A stretch of DNA of 40,835 nt from an uncultured Verrucomicrobia subdivision 3 bacterium (GTDB lineage Bacteria > Verrucomicrobiota > Verrucomicrobiia > Limisphaerales > UBA11358): the NCBI GenBank assembly GCA_903827955.1, contig CAIKKJ010000081.1, positions 1-40,835 of the forward strand, in the 5' to 3' direction. The notes under the pieces are model-generated. The model was not told the origin of the DNA, did not search any database, and was given only the letters and a program-made list of their open reading frames with translations. Every line of letters starts with the position of its first letter. Position 1 is the stretch's first letter. The position numbers and the translations under genes are program-made. Below are positions 21,970-31,617 of the stretch, piece by piece.

Positions 21970-24795
21970 TCCGTGCTTTCCACGCAACAGATGGCGGCGC
22001 TGACGGCCGCAGACTGCGAGGCCGCGTTTGACAACCAAACGCGCCAGCTTTATGCGACAGACGCTTCGCCGTATCAAATTATTCCCGGCGCGGTGGCCTT
22101 TCCTAAATCTGCGAAGCAAGCCGCGTCCGTCATTCAAGCCGCGCTGACGAGCGGATTGCCCATCACGCCGCGCGGCGCGGGAACCGGCTTGAGCGGCGGC
22201 GCGATTGGCGACGGCCTCATCATCGATTTCGCGCGGCACAACCGGCAGATTTGGGACTTCGACAAAGACCGCCGCACCGTGCGCGTCGGCGCGGGCGTGG
22301 TGCTGGATCAACTGAATAATTTTCTTCGCGCGGAAGGTTTTTGCTTTGGCCCCGACGTGGCGACGAGTTCGCGCGCCACGCTCGGCGGGATGATCGCTAA
22401 CGATTCTTCCGGCGCGCACACGCCGGTCTATGGCACGACCGCCATGCACGTAAACGAAATCGAAATCGTGATGTGCGACGGCAAGATCACCCGCGTCGGC
22501 TCGCATCTCGAAACGCTGCATCATCAGCGGCAAATTTTGGAAGACCTGCTCGCGCTCAACTCGCTGGAAATTGCCGAACGTTTTCCCGCCGGCCTGTTGA
22601 AACGCTGGCACGGCTACGGCCTCGCCCGCGCCATCGAGCACCCGGGCAATCTCATTCCCATCATCTGCGGCAGCGAAGGGACGTTATGCGGAATCTTTTC
22701 GGCGGAACTCAACGTCGTGCCGATTCCCGAGGAACGCGGCGTGGGCTTGATTTTCTTCGCGTCCGTGGCCGAGGCGATGCAGGCGACGGAAGCGTTGCTG
22801 GATTTGCAGCCCGCCGCCATTGAACACGTGGACGCGCCGCTCTTTGACCAGACGCGCGGGCAGAAAGATTTCCAAGCCGTGCGCGCGTTGCTCGACCTCG
22901 ACGCGCAACCGTGCGAATCCATCCTCATCGTCGAATTTTTTCACGGCGCAAAAGACAAGCTCGCGCAAATGTCCAAACGCAAGCTCGGCCGACGCCAGTT
23001 GATCCTGAAAAACGCCAACGAAGCCGCCCACGTCTGGGCCATGCGCAAGGCGGGCCTCTCACTGCTCACGAGCTGCAAGGGCGACGCCAAGCCCGCCTGC
23101 TTCATCGAGGACGCGGCGGTGCGCCCGCAGGATTTGCCCGCGTATGTTGCCGGCCTGCAGAAAATTTTTGCGAGCATCGGCGTGACCGGCTCGTTTTACG
23201 GCCACGCGGCGGCGGGCTTGCTCCATGTGCGTCCCGTGCTCGACATGCACGACGCGAGCGACCTGCAAAAATATCGGCAGATCGCGGATGAAACCGCCGC
23301 GCTCGTCGCGCAGTTCAAAGGCTCGCTCGCGGCGGAACACGGCGTGGGCATTGCGCGCACGGAATATTTGCGCGGACTCGTCGGCCCGGAAATTTTTCGC
23401 GTCATGCGCGAGATCAAGGCGTCGTTTGACCCGAACAACATTTTCAATCCCGGCAAAATCATCGGCGACGGCCGCTACAAGATCGATTCCCACCTCCGCA
23501 TGGGCGCGGACAAACGCATCGCCCTGCCCTTCGAGCCGCACCTTGCGTTTGCGGCGCGCGATGAATCGTTCGTCGCCAACCTCGAACAGTGCAACGGCTG
23601 CGGCGGCTGCCGCAAAGACCCGCCGACGATGTGTCCGACTTACTTCGCGACCGGCGAGGAAGGCATGTCCACGCGCGGTCGGGCGAACCTCATCCGCGCC
23701 GCACTGGAACTGCGCGGTTCCGATTTGGAAAATCCGCTGCTCGCGGAGGAATTGGATTACGCACTGTCCAACTGCTTGAGTTGCCGCGCCTGCACGCACG
23801 AATGTCCGTCCAACGTGAACATGAGCCTGCTCAAGGCCGAACTGCTGCACGCGCGCACGAAGTTGACGGGACTTTCCGCCCAGCAAAAACTGGTGAGCGC
23901 GGTGGATTTGCTCGGGCGCGTCGGGACAAAATTTCCCAGCCTGACGAATTTCATGTTCCGCTCCCATGCCCTGCGGCACGTTTTTGGAAAAGTTTTTGGC
24001 TTCTCCGGCGAACGGCCCACGCCGGAATTCGCCCACGAACGTTTTGACAAGTGGTATGCCAAGCGCGGCCACGACACCAGCGGCCTGCGCGGGCGGGTGA
24101 TTCTCTGGGACGACACGTTTGTGCGCTACCACGAACCAAACATCGGCCATGCCGCCGTGAAAGTGCTGGAGGCCGCCGGCTTCTACGTGGCGCTCGCCGA
24201 AAAACGCAAGTGCTGCGGCCGCCCCGCGTTCAGCGTCGGCAACCTCGACGAGGCGCAAAGACTCGGCGCGCACAACCTCGCGCTGCTCGCGAACGACGAC
24301 GCGCCGATCATTTTTCTGGAGCCGTCCTGCTACTCCATGTTCAAGGAAGATTACGCCGAAATAAAATTGCCCGGTGCGGCGGACATCGCCGCGCGCTGTT
24401 TTCTGTTTGAAGACTTCGTGGAAAATTTATTGCGGCAGGAACCCAAGGCCTTGCAGTTCGACCACGAGCATGGGCGCGTGGCCATCCACGCGCACTGCCA
24501 CGCGAAGGCGTTGACCAACACCAAACACGCCTTGCAACTCGCCGCGCGCCTGCCGAACCGCACCGTGACGCTGCTGGAAACCGGCTGCTGCGGCATGGCC
24601 GGCTCCTTCGGCATGAAGGCGGACAAATACGAACTCTCACTGAAAATCGCCGAGCCGCTCATCGAACAAATCAAGCACCAGCCCTACGGCACGACGTTTG
24701 TTTTGTCCGGCACCAGTTGCCGGCATCAGGTGCAACACCTCGCCACCGTCCGCACCAAACACATGGCCGAAGTGCTGGCCGAGGCGCTGATTTGA
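21967..24795 (+). CDS. FAD-linked oxidase / Fe-S / CCG-domain fusion dehydrogenase (2-hydroxyacid type)
   Basis: A 942-residue fusion of the GlcD- and GlcF-like halves, as in YdiJ-type 2-hydroxyglutarate and lactate dehydrogenases. Residues about 30-220 form the PCMH FAD domain (PRGAGTGLSGGAIGDG; ATLGGMIANDSSGAHT). FAD-oxidase C-domain features follow (GHAAAGLLHVRP; LAAEHGVGIARTEYL), ending in FDPNNIFNPGKI. Two 4Fe-4S motifs come next: CNGCGGC at about 542 and CLSCRACTHECP at about 603. CCG repeats are at about 749 (KCCGRPAF) and 873 (TGCCGMAG), with EPSCYS and SGTSCRHQ. It is probably a membrane-associated dehydrogenase passing electrons to quinone. The start is uncertain: GTG 21967 and GTG 21973 touch the repeat, and ATG 21991 is also in frame. 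Confidence 0.92.
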   Translation: MSVLSTQQMAALTAADCEAAFDNQTRQLYATDASPYQIIPGAVAFPKSAKQAASVIQAALTSGLPITPRGAGTGLSGGAIGDGLIIDFARHNRQIWDFDKDRRTVRVGAGVVLDQLNNFLRAEGFCFGPDVATSSRATLGGMIANDSSGAHTPVYGTTAMHVNEIEIVMCDGKITRVGSHLETLHHQRQILEDLLALNSLEIAERFPAGLLKRWHGYGLARAIEHPGNLIPIICGSEGTLCGIFSAELNVVPIPEERGVGLIFFASVAEAMQATEALLDLQPAAIEHVDAPLFDQTRGQKDFQAVRALLDLDAQPCESILIVEFFHGAKDKLAQMSKRKLGRRQLILKNANEAAHVWAMRKAGLSLLTSCKGDAKPACFIEDAAVRPQDLPAYVAGLQKIFASIGVTGSFYGHAAAGLLHVRPVLDMHDASDLQKYRQIADETAALVAQFKGSLAAEHGVGIARTEYLRGLVGPEIFRVMREIKASFDPNNIFNPGKIIGDGRYKIDSHLRMGADKRIALPFEPHLAFAARDESFVANLEQCNGCGGCRKDPPTMCPTYFATGEEGMSTRGRANLIRAALELRGSDLENPLLAEELDYALSNCLSCRACTHECPSNVNMSLLKAELLHARTKLTGLSAQQKLVSAVDLLGRVGTKFPSLTNFMFRSHALRHVFGKVFGFSGERPTPEFAHERFDKWYAKRGHDTSGLRGRVILWDDTFVRYHEPNIGHAAVKVLEAAGFYVALAEKRKCCGRPAFSVGNLDEAQRLGAHNLALLANDDAPIIFLEPSCYSMFKEDYAEIKLPGAADIAARCFLFEDFVENLLRQEPKALQFDHEHGRVAIHAHCHAKALTNTKHALQLAARLPNRTVTLLETGCCGMAGSFGMKADKYELSLKIAEPLIEQIKHQPYGTTFVLSGTSCRHQVQHLATVRTKHMAEVLAEALI

Positions 24796-24827
24796 AAATT
24801 GGACGCGAAGATTGCTTTGCGCTTCAT

Positions 24828-25199
24828 TCAAACCTCCGACGGCGAAAGTCCGATGCCCACGATGCTGCACGCTTGAATCACGTTCAGCCCCAGCCGTTCC
24901 GCCTCGGCCAAAACCGTGGCGGATTCCGTTCCCGGATTCAGCCACAGTTCGTCGCAACCGCGCGCGGCGATGTCCGACAACACCTTCAGCAACACCGGCG
25001 GCGGCAGATACACGCTGATGAGGTTCGGGCGCACGGGAACTTCCGCAAGGCGCTTGAACGCGGGCAAACCTTCGACGTGCGTTTCTTTTTGGTTCACGGG
25101 ATAAACCGTCCAGCCCTGCCGCACGAACGCGCGCACGGCGATGTTCCCAAATTTACTGCGGTCGGCGGACGCGCCGATGATGGCGATGGTTTTCATCAT
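24828..25199 (-). CDS. CoA-binding domain protein (YccU-like)
   Basis: A 123-residue single Rossmann-domain protein. The nucleotide-binding loop is IAIIGASADRSKFGN (about 5-19). YPVNQKETHVEGLPAFKRL and VYLPPPVLLKVLSDIAARG follow, and DELWLNPGTES with the C-terminal IQACSIVG complete the CoA_binding_2 family pattern. Such proteins bind CoA or acyl-CoA; the cellular role is poorly defined. ATG 25199 is followed immediately by a second ATG. The gene converges with the oxidoreductase across 32 bp and lies upstream of nothing obviously related. Confidence 0.9.
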   Translation of the reverse strand: MMKTIAIIGASADRSKFGNIAVRAFVRQGWTVYPVNQKETHVEGLPAFKRLAEVPVRPNLISVYLPPPVLLKVLSDIAARGCDELWLNPGTESATVLAEAERLGLNVIQACSIVGIGLSPSEV

Positions 25200-25203
25200 T
25201 TCA

Positions 25204-25297
25204 AACTGGAACCGCGAACCACGCTAAATACACGAAATAAATACCGGACCAATTTTTTCTGCTTTCGCATGATTCGCGTCGTTCGCGGTTAATTAAA
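25204..25297. repeat. Intergenic inverted repeat, second copy of the AACCGCGAA family
   Basis: The left arm AACCGCGAACCACGC (25210-25224) and its continuation AAATACACGAAAT face the right arm GATTCGCGTCGTTCGCGGTT (25271-25290). The words AACCACGC, AAATACACG and CGCGGTTAA are shared with the palindrome at 9899-9975. It occupies the whole spacer between the CoA-binding and TIGR01777 genes. Confidence 0.7.
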
Positions 25298-26213
25298 ATT
25301 TCCCCACCAAGTCTTTCAAGGCAGGTGTTAGTTGCGGGAACTGAAATTGAAAGCCAGCCGCCACCCATCGTTTCGGCGCGCACCGCTGGCTCACCAGCGC
25401 CAGCGACGGCTCGCTGCCCATCAACCGCGCGCCCAGTTTCACCGCGAACGCCGGCGCGGGCGGACTCCACGGGCGATGCAGCGCGCAGCGCAGTTCGCGC
25501 ATGAATTCCGCGTTCGTCACGGCGTTCGGCGCGACGGCGTTGAACGTGCCAGAAAGATTTTTATTCTCCACGGCAGTTACAAACATCTGCACCAAATCCG
25601 CGAGGTGAATCCAACTGATGTATTGTTTTCCGCTGCCCACCGCGCCACCGAGAAACAATTTCGTGAGCCGCGCCAGCACCGGCAGCGCGCCGCTTTCGCG
25701 CCCCAGCACAAAACCGATGCGCAACGTGACCTTGCGGGTGGCTGGTAAATTCACGGCGTTGAAAGCCGTTTCCCAATCGCGGCAAATTTTCGAGAGCGCA
25801 TCGCCGCCGTTCAGCGCAGACTCGTCGCAAAGCGTGGCGGCGGTGTCGCCGTAAAAACCGGTGGCGCTGGCCTGCACCCAGACGCGCGGCGGCGTGGCGC
25901 ATTTTTGAATCGCCGCGGCGACGGCGTTGACGGAATTCACCCGCGACGCCGTGATGCCGCGCAGATTTTCCGGCGTGTGCGGGCAGTTGATATTTTTGCC
26001 GGTCAAGTTGATGACGGCCTCCGCACCAGACAATTCGCTTGCCCAAACGCCAGCAGTCTCACTGTCCCACGCGACTTCACGAACACCGTCTGTCCGTGAA
26101 CGCGGCGAGCGCGTCAACACCACAACTTCAAATCCGCGCCGAACAAACTCCCGCGCCAGCGCCGTGCCAATGAAGCCGCTGCCGCCGGCGATGACAATGT
26201 GTTTCTGGTTCAT
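25293..26213 (-). CDS. TIGR01777-family NAD(P)-dependent epimerase (YfcH/SulA type)
   Basis: A 306-residue SDR-like protein. The N-terminal nucleotide-binding motif is IVIAGGSGFIGTALAREF, followed by VVVLTRSPRS. GAEAVINLTGKNI, a hallmark of this family, is present, along with ASATGFYG and DWETAF. The C-terminal DUF1731-like region has ALKDLVGKF and a WVAAGFQFQFPQL segment. Members are related to cell-division inhibitor SulA-like and chloroplast proteins, but their substrate is unknown. It is followed closely in the upstream direction by the DUF309 gene (7-bp gap), so both are probably co-transcribed. Confidence 0.9.
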   Translation of the reverse strand: MNQKHIVIAGGSGFIGTALAREFVRRGFEVVVLTRSPRSRTDGVREVAWDSETAGVWASELSGAEAVINLTGKNINCPHTPENLRGITASRVNSVNAVAAAIQKCATPPRVWVQASATGFYGDTAATLCDESALNGGDALSKICRDWETAFNAVNLPATRKVTLRIGFVLGRESGALPVLARLTKLFLGGAVGSGKQYISWIHLADLVQMFVTAVENKNLSGTFNAVAPNAVTNAEFMRELRCALHRPWSPPAPAFAVKLGARLMGSEPSLALVSQRCAPKRWVAAGFQFQFPQLTPALKDLVGKF

Positions 26214-26220
26214 GGCAAAA

Positions 26221-26637
26221 TCATTTCTGCAGCGCCAACTGCGGCGTCATGGCGTTGGTCAACGGGTTGATGGTGAACTCGTCTTTCTCCAATCGCCAGA
26301 GCCAACCGGCAATCAGCTCTTGAACGGCACCGAGGTTCAGTTTTTCGTGCGGCGAGGAATATTTTTCCAAATTGGCCTGCGCGAGCTTGAACAGCGCGGC
26401 AGACGGGCGGAGACGATTTTTTTGCAGATGCACGAACGCGCCGGCGAGTTGGATGAGTCCTTTGTAAAAATCGCCGTTCACGCCCTTGCGATCCGGCAGC
26501 CAAAGGTCTTCCAAGATGTCGTGCGCCTCGTAAAATTTTTGCTGGTTGAACAGCGCAAAATAGCCGGAATAACGCGGATCCACGCCGGCGGTGGCGAAAG
26601 TTTTGGCGAGTTCGGCGATGCGCTCGTGTTTGTTCAC
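26221..26637 (-). CDS. DUF309-family protein
   Basis: A 138-residue helical protein with the DUF309 signature FNQQKFYEAHDILEDLWLP and FYKGLIQLAGAFVHLQKNR. The conserved E-x-H-E/D pattern looks like a possible active or metal site, but no function is established for the family. It lies seven bases upstream of the TIGR01777 gene on the same strand. Its promoter should lie in 26638-26750. Confidence 0.9.
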   Translation of the reverse strand: MNKHERIAELAKTFATAGVDPRYSGYFALFNQQKFYEAHDILEDLWLPDRKGVNGDFYKGLIQLAGAFVHLQKNRLRPSAALFKLAQANLEKYSSPHEKLNLGAVQELIAGWLWRLEKDEFTINPLTNAMTPQLALQK

Positions 26638-26755
26638 GAAAAAATTTTAGCAGCGCGCGATGAAAACTAAAGCCCCGTCCACATCGGACGATAACTCATG
26701 CAGAACCGGGATGAAAATTCCGGTAAACAGGTTGGGTTCGGGCCTTTGGCAAACG

Positions 26756-26788
26756 AAAACGGCGCGGCTGGTTACCGCGCCGTTTTTT
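26756..26788. terminator. Strong rho-independent terminator
   Basis: A 12-bp stem AAAACGGCGCGG (26756-26767) pairs with CCGCGCCGTTTT (26775-26786) around a 7-nt loop. It is followed by TTTTTTATTTT on the plus strand and TTTTCGTTT on the minus strand. It lies 18 bp beyond the stop of the lipoprotein gene on the minus strand, which it most likely terminates, while shielding the DUF309 promoter. Confidence 0.9.
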
Positions 26789-26803
26789 ATTTTCAATCAA
26801 ACC

Positions 26804-27046
26804 TCATTTCTTCGGACGTTTGAAGACGTATTGATAGACGAAATTTGTTCCGGTCGCATCTTTGGGCCGGCTAGTATAGCTTACCAATTCCCAACCGCCC
26901 TGGCCATATTCATCCAACACAGCTTTGCCCTTGGGACTGTCGGTGGTGCGGGTGCGATACTCCCACTTGGCGGCGGTCGTGGCACAACCGGCAAGAATAG
27001 CGACGACGACAAGCAACGGAGCAAAATTTCGGATCGAGTTTTTCAT
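26804..27046 (-). CDS. Small DUF4177-like lipoprotein
   Basis: An 80-residue product from ATG 27046. The open frame extends upstream to 27151, but only this start gives a proper lipoprotein signal: charged MKNSIRN, hydrophobic FAPLLVVVAI, lipobox LAGC with the cysteine at residue 20. The mature part (KWEYRTRTTDSPKGKAVLDE, then GQGGWELVSYTSRPKD) has the WE-Y and GW-LV pattern of DUF4177 proteins. It would be anchored to the outer or inner membrane. Function is unknown. It is divergent from parB and followed by a strong terminator. Confidence 0.82.
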   Translation of the reverse strand: MKNSIRNFAPLLVVVAILAGCATTAAKWEYRTRTTDSPKGKAVLDEYGQGGWELVSYTSRPKDATGTNFVYQYVFKRPKK

Positions 27047-27174
27047 ATTGTCAAACACTGGCTGTTTTTGGCGGGGACGTTTGAACATTGAACCGGACGG
27101 CTGGATGATGCAAGAACATTGCGCCTGCCATGACAGAAATTGACTTTGCAACGCGGCGTCGGCACTCTGATTTC

Positions 27175-28104
27175 ATGTCAAAACCTGCATTGGGACGCGG
27201 TCTGGGTGCGCTGCTGGCGGGAAGCCCAGCGTCGGCTGCGCCCGCAGCGCCGTTGCCCGCCGTTGCCCCTGTCGCGCCGGCTCCCCTGCCCGATGCGCGC
27301 GACCGCGTCCAGCGCGTGCCGCTGAACAAGATTCGCGCCACGGCGATGCAGCCACGCAAGGAATTTGCCCCGGAAGCGCTCAAGGAACTGGCCGATTCCA
27401 TCCGCGAACAAGGCATCGTGCAGCCGCTCATCGTGCGTGAACGCGATGGATTTTTTGAACTGATCGCCGGCGAACGCCGCTGGCGCGCATCGCAACTGCT
27501 GAATTTGCCGGATGTTCCCGTCATCGTGCGCGAGGCGGACGACCGCTCGGTGCTGGAACTGGCGCTCATCGAAAATTTGCAGCGCGAGAACCTGAACGCG
27601 CTGGAAGAAGCGCTCGGTTACGCGCAGCTCGCGGAACAATTTCAACTCACGCAGGAAGACATCGCCAAAAAGGTCGGTAAGAGCCGCGCGGCGGTGGCCA
27701 ACGCCACGCGACTGCTGAAACTGCCGGCGCAGGTGCAAAGTTTTCTGCGCGAAGGCCGGATTTCCGTCGGCCATGCAAAAGTGATTCTCGGCCTCGCGGA
27801 CGGTGAATTGCAGGCGCTGGCCGCCGAACGCATCATCAAGGATGGCCTGAATGTGCGGCAGACGGAAGGCCTGATCACCAAACTGCAAGCGCGCGGCGCA
27901 AAATCTCCCGGCAGCGGCGGCAAATCCAAGGCTATCGTGCCGATTGATGCCAATATCGGCCGGCTCGAGCAAAATTTGCGCGAGAAGTTTGGAACTAAAG
28001 TTCACCTGAAATACTCTCAGGGAAAAGGCGCGGTGGAGATTTCATTTTTCAGCGATGATGAATTGCAACGCGTGCTGGAAATTTTAGGCGTCAACGCCGA
28101 CTGA
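27175..28104 (+). CDS. parB: Chromosome partitioning protein ParB
   Basis: A 309-residue ParB/Spo0J CTPase clamp that binds parS and helps segregate the chromosome origin. I chose ATG 27175 (MSKPALGRGLGALLAG), the standard ParB opening, over the upstream ATG 27130. After a Pro/Ala-rich linker come VPLNKIRATAMQPRKEF, then IREQGIVQPLIV and the GERRWRA motif of the CTP-binding ParB/Srx fold. The helix-turn-helix LTQEDIAKKVGKSRAAVAN follows, and a C-terminal dimerisation domain ends YSQGKGAVEISFFSDDEL. No parA is seen next to it, which is unusual but not rare. It is 25 bp upstream of def. Confidence 0.96.
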   Translation: MSKPALGRGLGALLAGSPASAAPAAPLPAVAPVAPAPLPDARDRVQRVPLNKIRATAMQPRKEFAPEALKELADSIREQGIVQPLIVRERDGFFELIAGERRWRASQLLNLPDVPVIVREADDRSVLELALIENLQRENLNALEEALGYAQLAEQFQLTQEDIAKKVGKSRAAVANATRLLKLPAQVQSFLREGRISVGHAKVILGLADGELQALAAERIIKDGLNVRQTEGLITKLQARGAKSPGSGGKSKAIVPIDANIGRLEQNLREKFGTKVHLKYSQGKGAVEISFFSDDELQRVLEILGVNAD

Positions 28105-28129
28105 CATTTACTCATCACCAGTCACACCC

Positions 28130-28699
28130 ATGATTTTACCCGTCGTCAAATACGGTTCCCCCGTCCTCCGGCAGAAAGGCGCGAAGATTGAAAGCGTCAC
28201 GCCCGAAGTCAAAAAGCTCATCGCTGACATGTTCGAGACGATGAATGAAAACCATGGCGTGGGCCTCGCCGCGCAGCAGGTTGGCGTGGCAAAACAGCTC
28301 ACGGTGATTGATGTGCGCGAGGTCAAGGATCGGCCGTCCTGGGCAGAGGTCGGCGGGCGCGCGACGGATGTGAACGACCTCATGCCGCTGGTGCTCATCA
28401 ACCCGGAAGTAACCAGCGCCGGCGATCCGGTGAAGGGCAGTGAGGGCTGCTTGAGCTTTCCCGAAATCTACGCGGAAATTTCCCGCGCCGAGGCCGTGGA
28501 CGTGACCGCGCTCGATGCCGAGGGCAAGGCAATTTCCTTCCGCTGCGGCGGCCTGCTGGCGCGCGCCGTGCAGCACGAGACGGATCACCTGAATGGAATT
28601 CTCTTCATTGACCGCATGGAAAAAAAGGTGAAGCTGGAATTACAGCCGGAGCTCGACGACCTCCAAGCGCAGACCAAGGCGGAATTGAAGAAGAAATAA
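28130..28699 (+). CDS. def: Peptide deformylase
   Basis: A 189-residue Fe2+/Zn2+ enzyme that removes the N-formyl group from new proteins. All three motifs are present: GVGLAAQQVG (motif 1, about 44-53), EGCLSFPE (motif 2, metal-binding Cys) and QHETDHLNG (motif 3, the HExxH helix). A 15-residue insertion-like loop (VKDRPSWAEVGGRATDV) follows strand VIDVRE. The Lys-rich tail AELKKK ends directly on a terminator hairpin. It is probably co-transcribed with parB. Confidence 0.96.
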   Translation: MILPVVKYGSPVLRQKGAKIESVTPEVKKLIADMFETMNENHGVGLAAQQVGVAKQLTVIDVREVKDRPSWAEVGGRATDVNDLMPLVLINPEVTSAGDPVKGSEGCLSFPEIYAEISRAEAVDVTALDAEGKAISFRCGGLLARAVQHETDHLNGILFIDRMEKKVKLELQPELDDLQAQTKAELKKK

Positions 28700-28722
28700 A
28701 CCGGCAACGGAGGCTGCCGGTT
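28699..28722. terminator. Bidirectional terminator between def and uxaC
   Basis: An 8-bp stem AACCGGCA (28699-28706) pairs with TGCCGGTT (28715-28722) around an 8-nt loop. It overlaps the last base of the def stop codon and lies 27 bp from the convergent uxaC stop. The T-run after it is short (TTATTC). Confidence 0.7.
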
Positions 28723-28748
28723 ATTCGTGCGAAATCAGGAGTTCAATT

Positions 28749-30161
28749 TTACTTCACGCCCGGAAACGCCATGTATTCTTTTGCGTTCGTGTAGCAGATG
28801 TTCTTGATCATCGGGCCGACAAGTTTTTCGTCATTGGGAATCGCGCCGGATTCGATGTCTTTGCCGATGAGATTGCAAAGCGTGCGGCGGAAATACTCGT
28901 GGCGTGGATAGCTCATGAAACTGCGCGAGTCGGTGATCATGCCGATGAAACGTGAGAGCAGACCGAGGTTGGACAGCGCATTGATCTGCCATTCCATGCC
29001 TTCTTTCTGATCCAGAAACCACCAGCCAGAGCCGTATTGGATTTTGCCGGGAATCGTGCCGTCCTGAAAATTTCCAATCATCGTGGCAAAGACGTAATTG
29101 TCCGCCGGATTTAAATTGTAGATGACCGTCTTCGGCAGTTTATTTTCCGAATCGAGCTTGTTCAAGTAAGCCGAGAGGGTGACCGCCTGCGGAAAATCGC
29201 CAATGGAATCAAAGCCCGTGTCGGGGCCGAGCTGCTTGAGCAGGCGGTCGTTATTGTTGCGCAATGCGCCGAGGTGAAGCTGTTTCGTCCAGCCGCGCTT
29301 CGCGTCGAGGTGGCCAAAGAACAGCATCATAAACGACGCGAACTGCGAGTGTTCCAGCGTTGAAACCGCTTCGCCCTTGCGCGCCTTGTCAAAAATTCCG
29401 GCCGCAACTTTTTCGGAACAAAAATCCGCGAAACAGTGGTTCATGCCGTGATCAGACAAGCGACAGCCTTGCGAATGGAAATATTCATGGCGTTTTTCCA
29501 GCGCGCTGACAAACGAACCAAAGCTGTTGATATCCACGTTGGCGGCGGCGGCAAGCTGCTCGACCCACTGGTTGAAACCGGCGGGCGAGTTCACCGTGAG
29601 CGCCTTGTCGGGGCGGAATGCCGGCAACATCCTCGTCGGATGACCAGACTTCGCAAACGCGCGATGATGACCGAGGTCATCCACCGGATCGTCCGTGGTG
29701 CAGACGACCTTGACCTTCATTTTTTTTAGGATGCCCTGCGTGGTGAACTGCGGCGTGGCGAGCTTTTCGTTGGCCTGCCGCCAAATTTTGCTGGCGGTTT
29801 TTTCGCTCAACAATTCGGATATGCCGAAGTATCGCTTCAGTTCAAGATGCGTCCAGTGATACAGCGGATTGCGCAGCGTGTGCGGCACGGTCGAAGCCCA
29901 GGCGTTGAATTTTTCCTCGGGCGACGCGCTGCCGGTGCAGAATTTTTCCGCCACGCCGTTGCTGCGCATCGCGCGCCATTTGTAATGGTCGCCTTCGAGC
30001 CAGACCTCGAACAAGTTTTTGAACTGCCGATTTTCCGCGATGTCTTTCGGAGAAATGTGGCAGTGATAATCAAAAATCGGTTCGTCCGCGGCGTATTTGT
30101 GATAGAGCTTACTCGCCGTTTTGGTCGTCAGCAAAAAGTCGTCGTGGACAAAGATTTTCAT
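28749..30161 (-). CDS. uxaC: Uronate isomerase
   Basis: A 470-residue amidohydrolase-fold enzyme. It interconverts D-glucuronate/D-fructuronate and D-galacturonate/D-tagaturonate in cytoplasmic hexuronate catabolism. Metal-binding H33 and H35 are in FDYHCHISP. Other family landmarks: LEGDHYKWRAMRSNGV, VVCTTDDPVDDLGHH (conserved Asp and His) and the C-terminal GMITDSRSFMSYPRHEYFRR. Length matches the family. It begins four bases after the uxaE stop, forming a two-gene operon with it. Confidence 0.95.
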   Translation of the reverse strand: MKIFVHDDFLLTTKTASKLYHKYAADEPIFDYHCHISPKDIAENRQFKNLFEVWLEGDHYKWRAMRSNGVAEKFCTGSASPEEKFNAWASTVPHTLRNPLYHWTHLELKRYFGISELLSEKTASKIWRQANEKLATPQFTTQGILKKMKVKVVCTTDDPVDDLGHHRAFAKSGHPTRMLPAFRPDKALTVNSPAGFNQWVEQLAAAANVDINSFGSFVSALEKRHEYFHSQGCRLSDHGMNHCFADFCSEKVAAGIFDKARKGEAVSTLEHSQFASFMMLFFGHLDAKRGWTKQLHLGALRNNNDRLLKQLGPDTGFDSIGDFPQAVTLSAYLNKLDSENKLPKTVIYNLNPADNYVFATMIGNFQDGTIPGKIQYGSGWWFLDQKEGMEWQINALSNLGLLSRFIGMITDSRSFMSYPRHEYFRRTLCNLIGKDIESGAIPNDEKLVGPMIKNICYTNAKEYMAFPGVK

Positions 30162-30165
30162 GGAA

Positions 30166-31428
<1,263 letters not shown>

Positions 31429-31570
31429 AAATGTGTGTCGTTCAAAATACCAAACTCCCACCGTTTCGCGCCATGCGAGTTCTGCAATTCTGTTTGAGAA
31501 TTCTGCACAGGAGAATCGCCAAAACTGACGACTAGCGCAACCAGACGTTTGTTCGACCCGCCACAAGACA

Positions 31571-31596
31571 AAACCCACGACTTGAGCCGTGGGTTT
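31571..31596 (-). terminator. Terminator hairpin downstream of sdhB
   Basis: AAACCCACG (31571-31579) pairs perfectly with CGTGGGTTT (31588-31596) around an 8-nt loop. It lies 22 bp beyond the sdhB stop and ends in TTTTGTCTTG on the minus strand. It separates the sdh operon from the uxaE promoter region (31429-31560). Confidence 0.78.
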
Positions 31597-31617
31597 GGTT
31601 GGTAAAAGAAATGGTTT

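Noticed and set aside
22826-22842. CACGTG-containing word considered as a parS site for ParB
   Set aside because: The flanks are not palindromic like parS and it lies inside the coding region of the oxidoreductase.
26660-27091. Plus-strand ORF of 143 codons across a terminator and the lipoprotein gene
   Set aside because: It runs through a strong hairpin and antisense to a lipoprotein gene with a good signal; no family resemblance.
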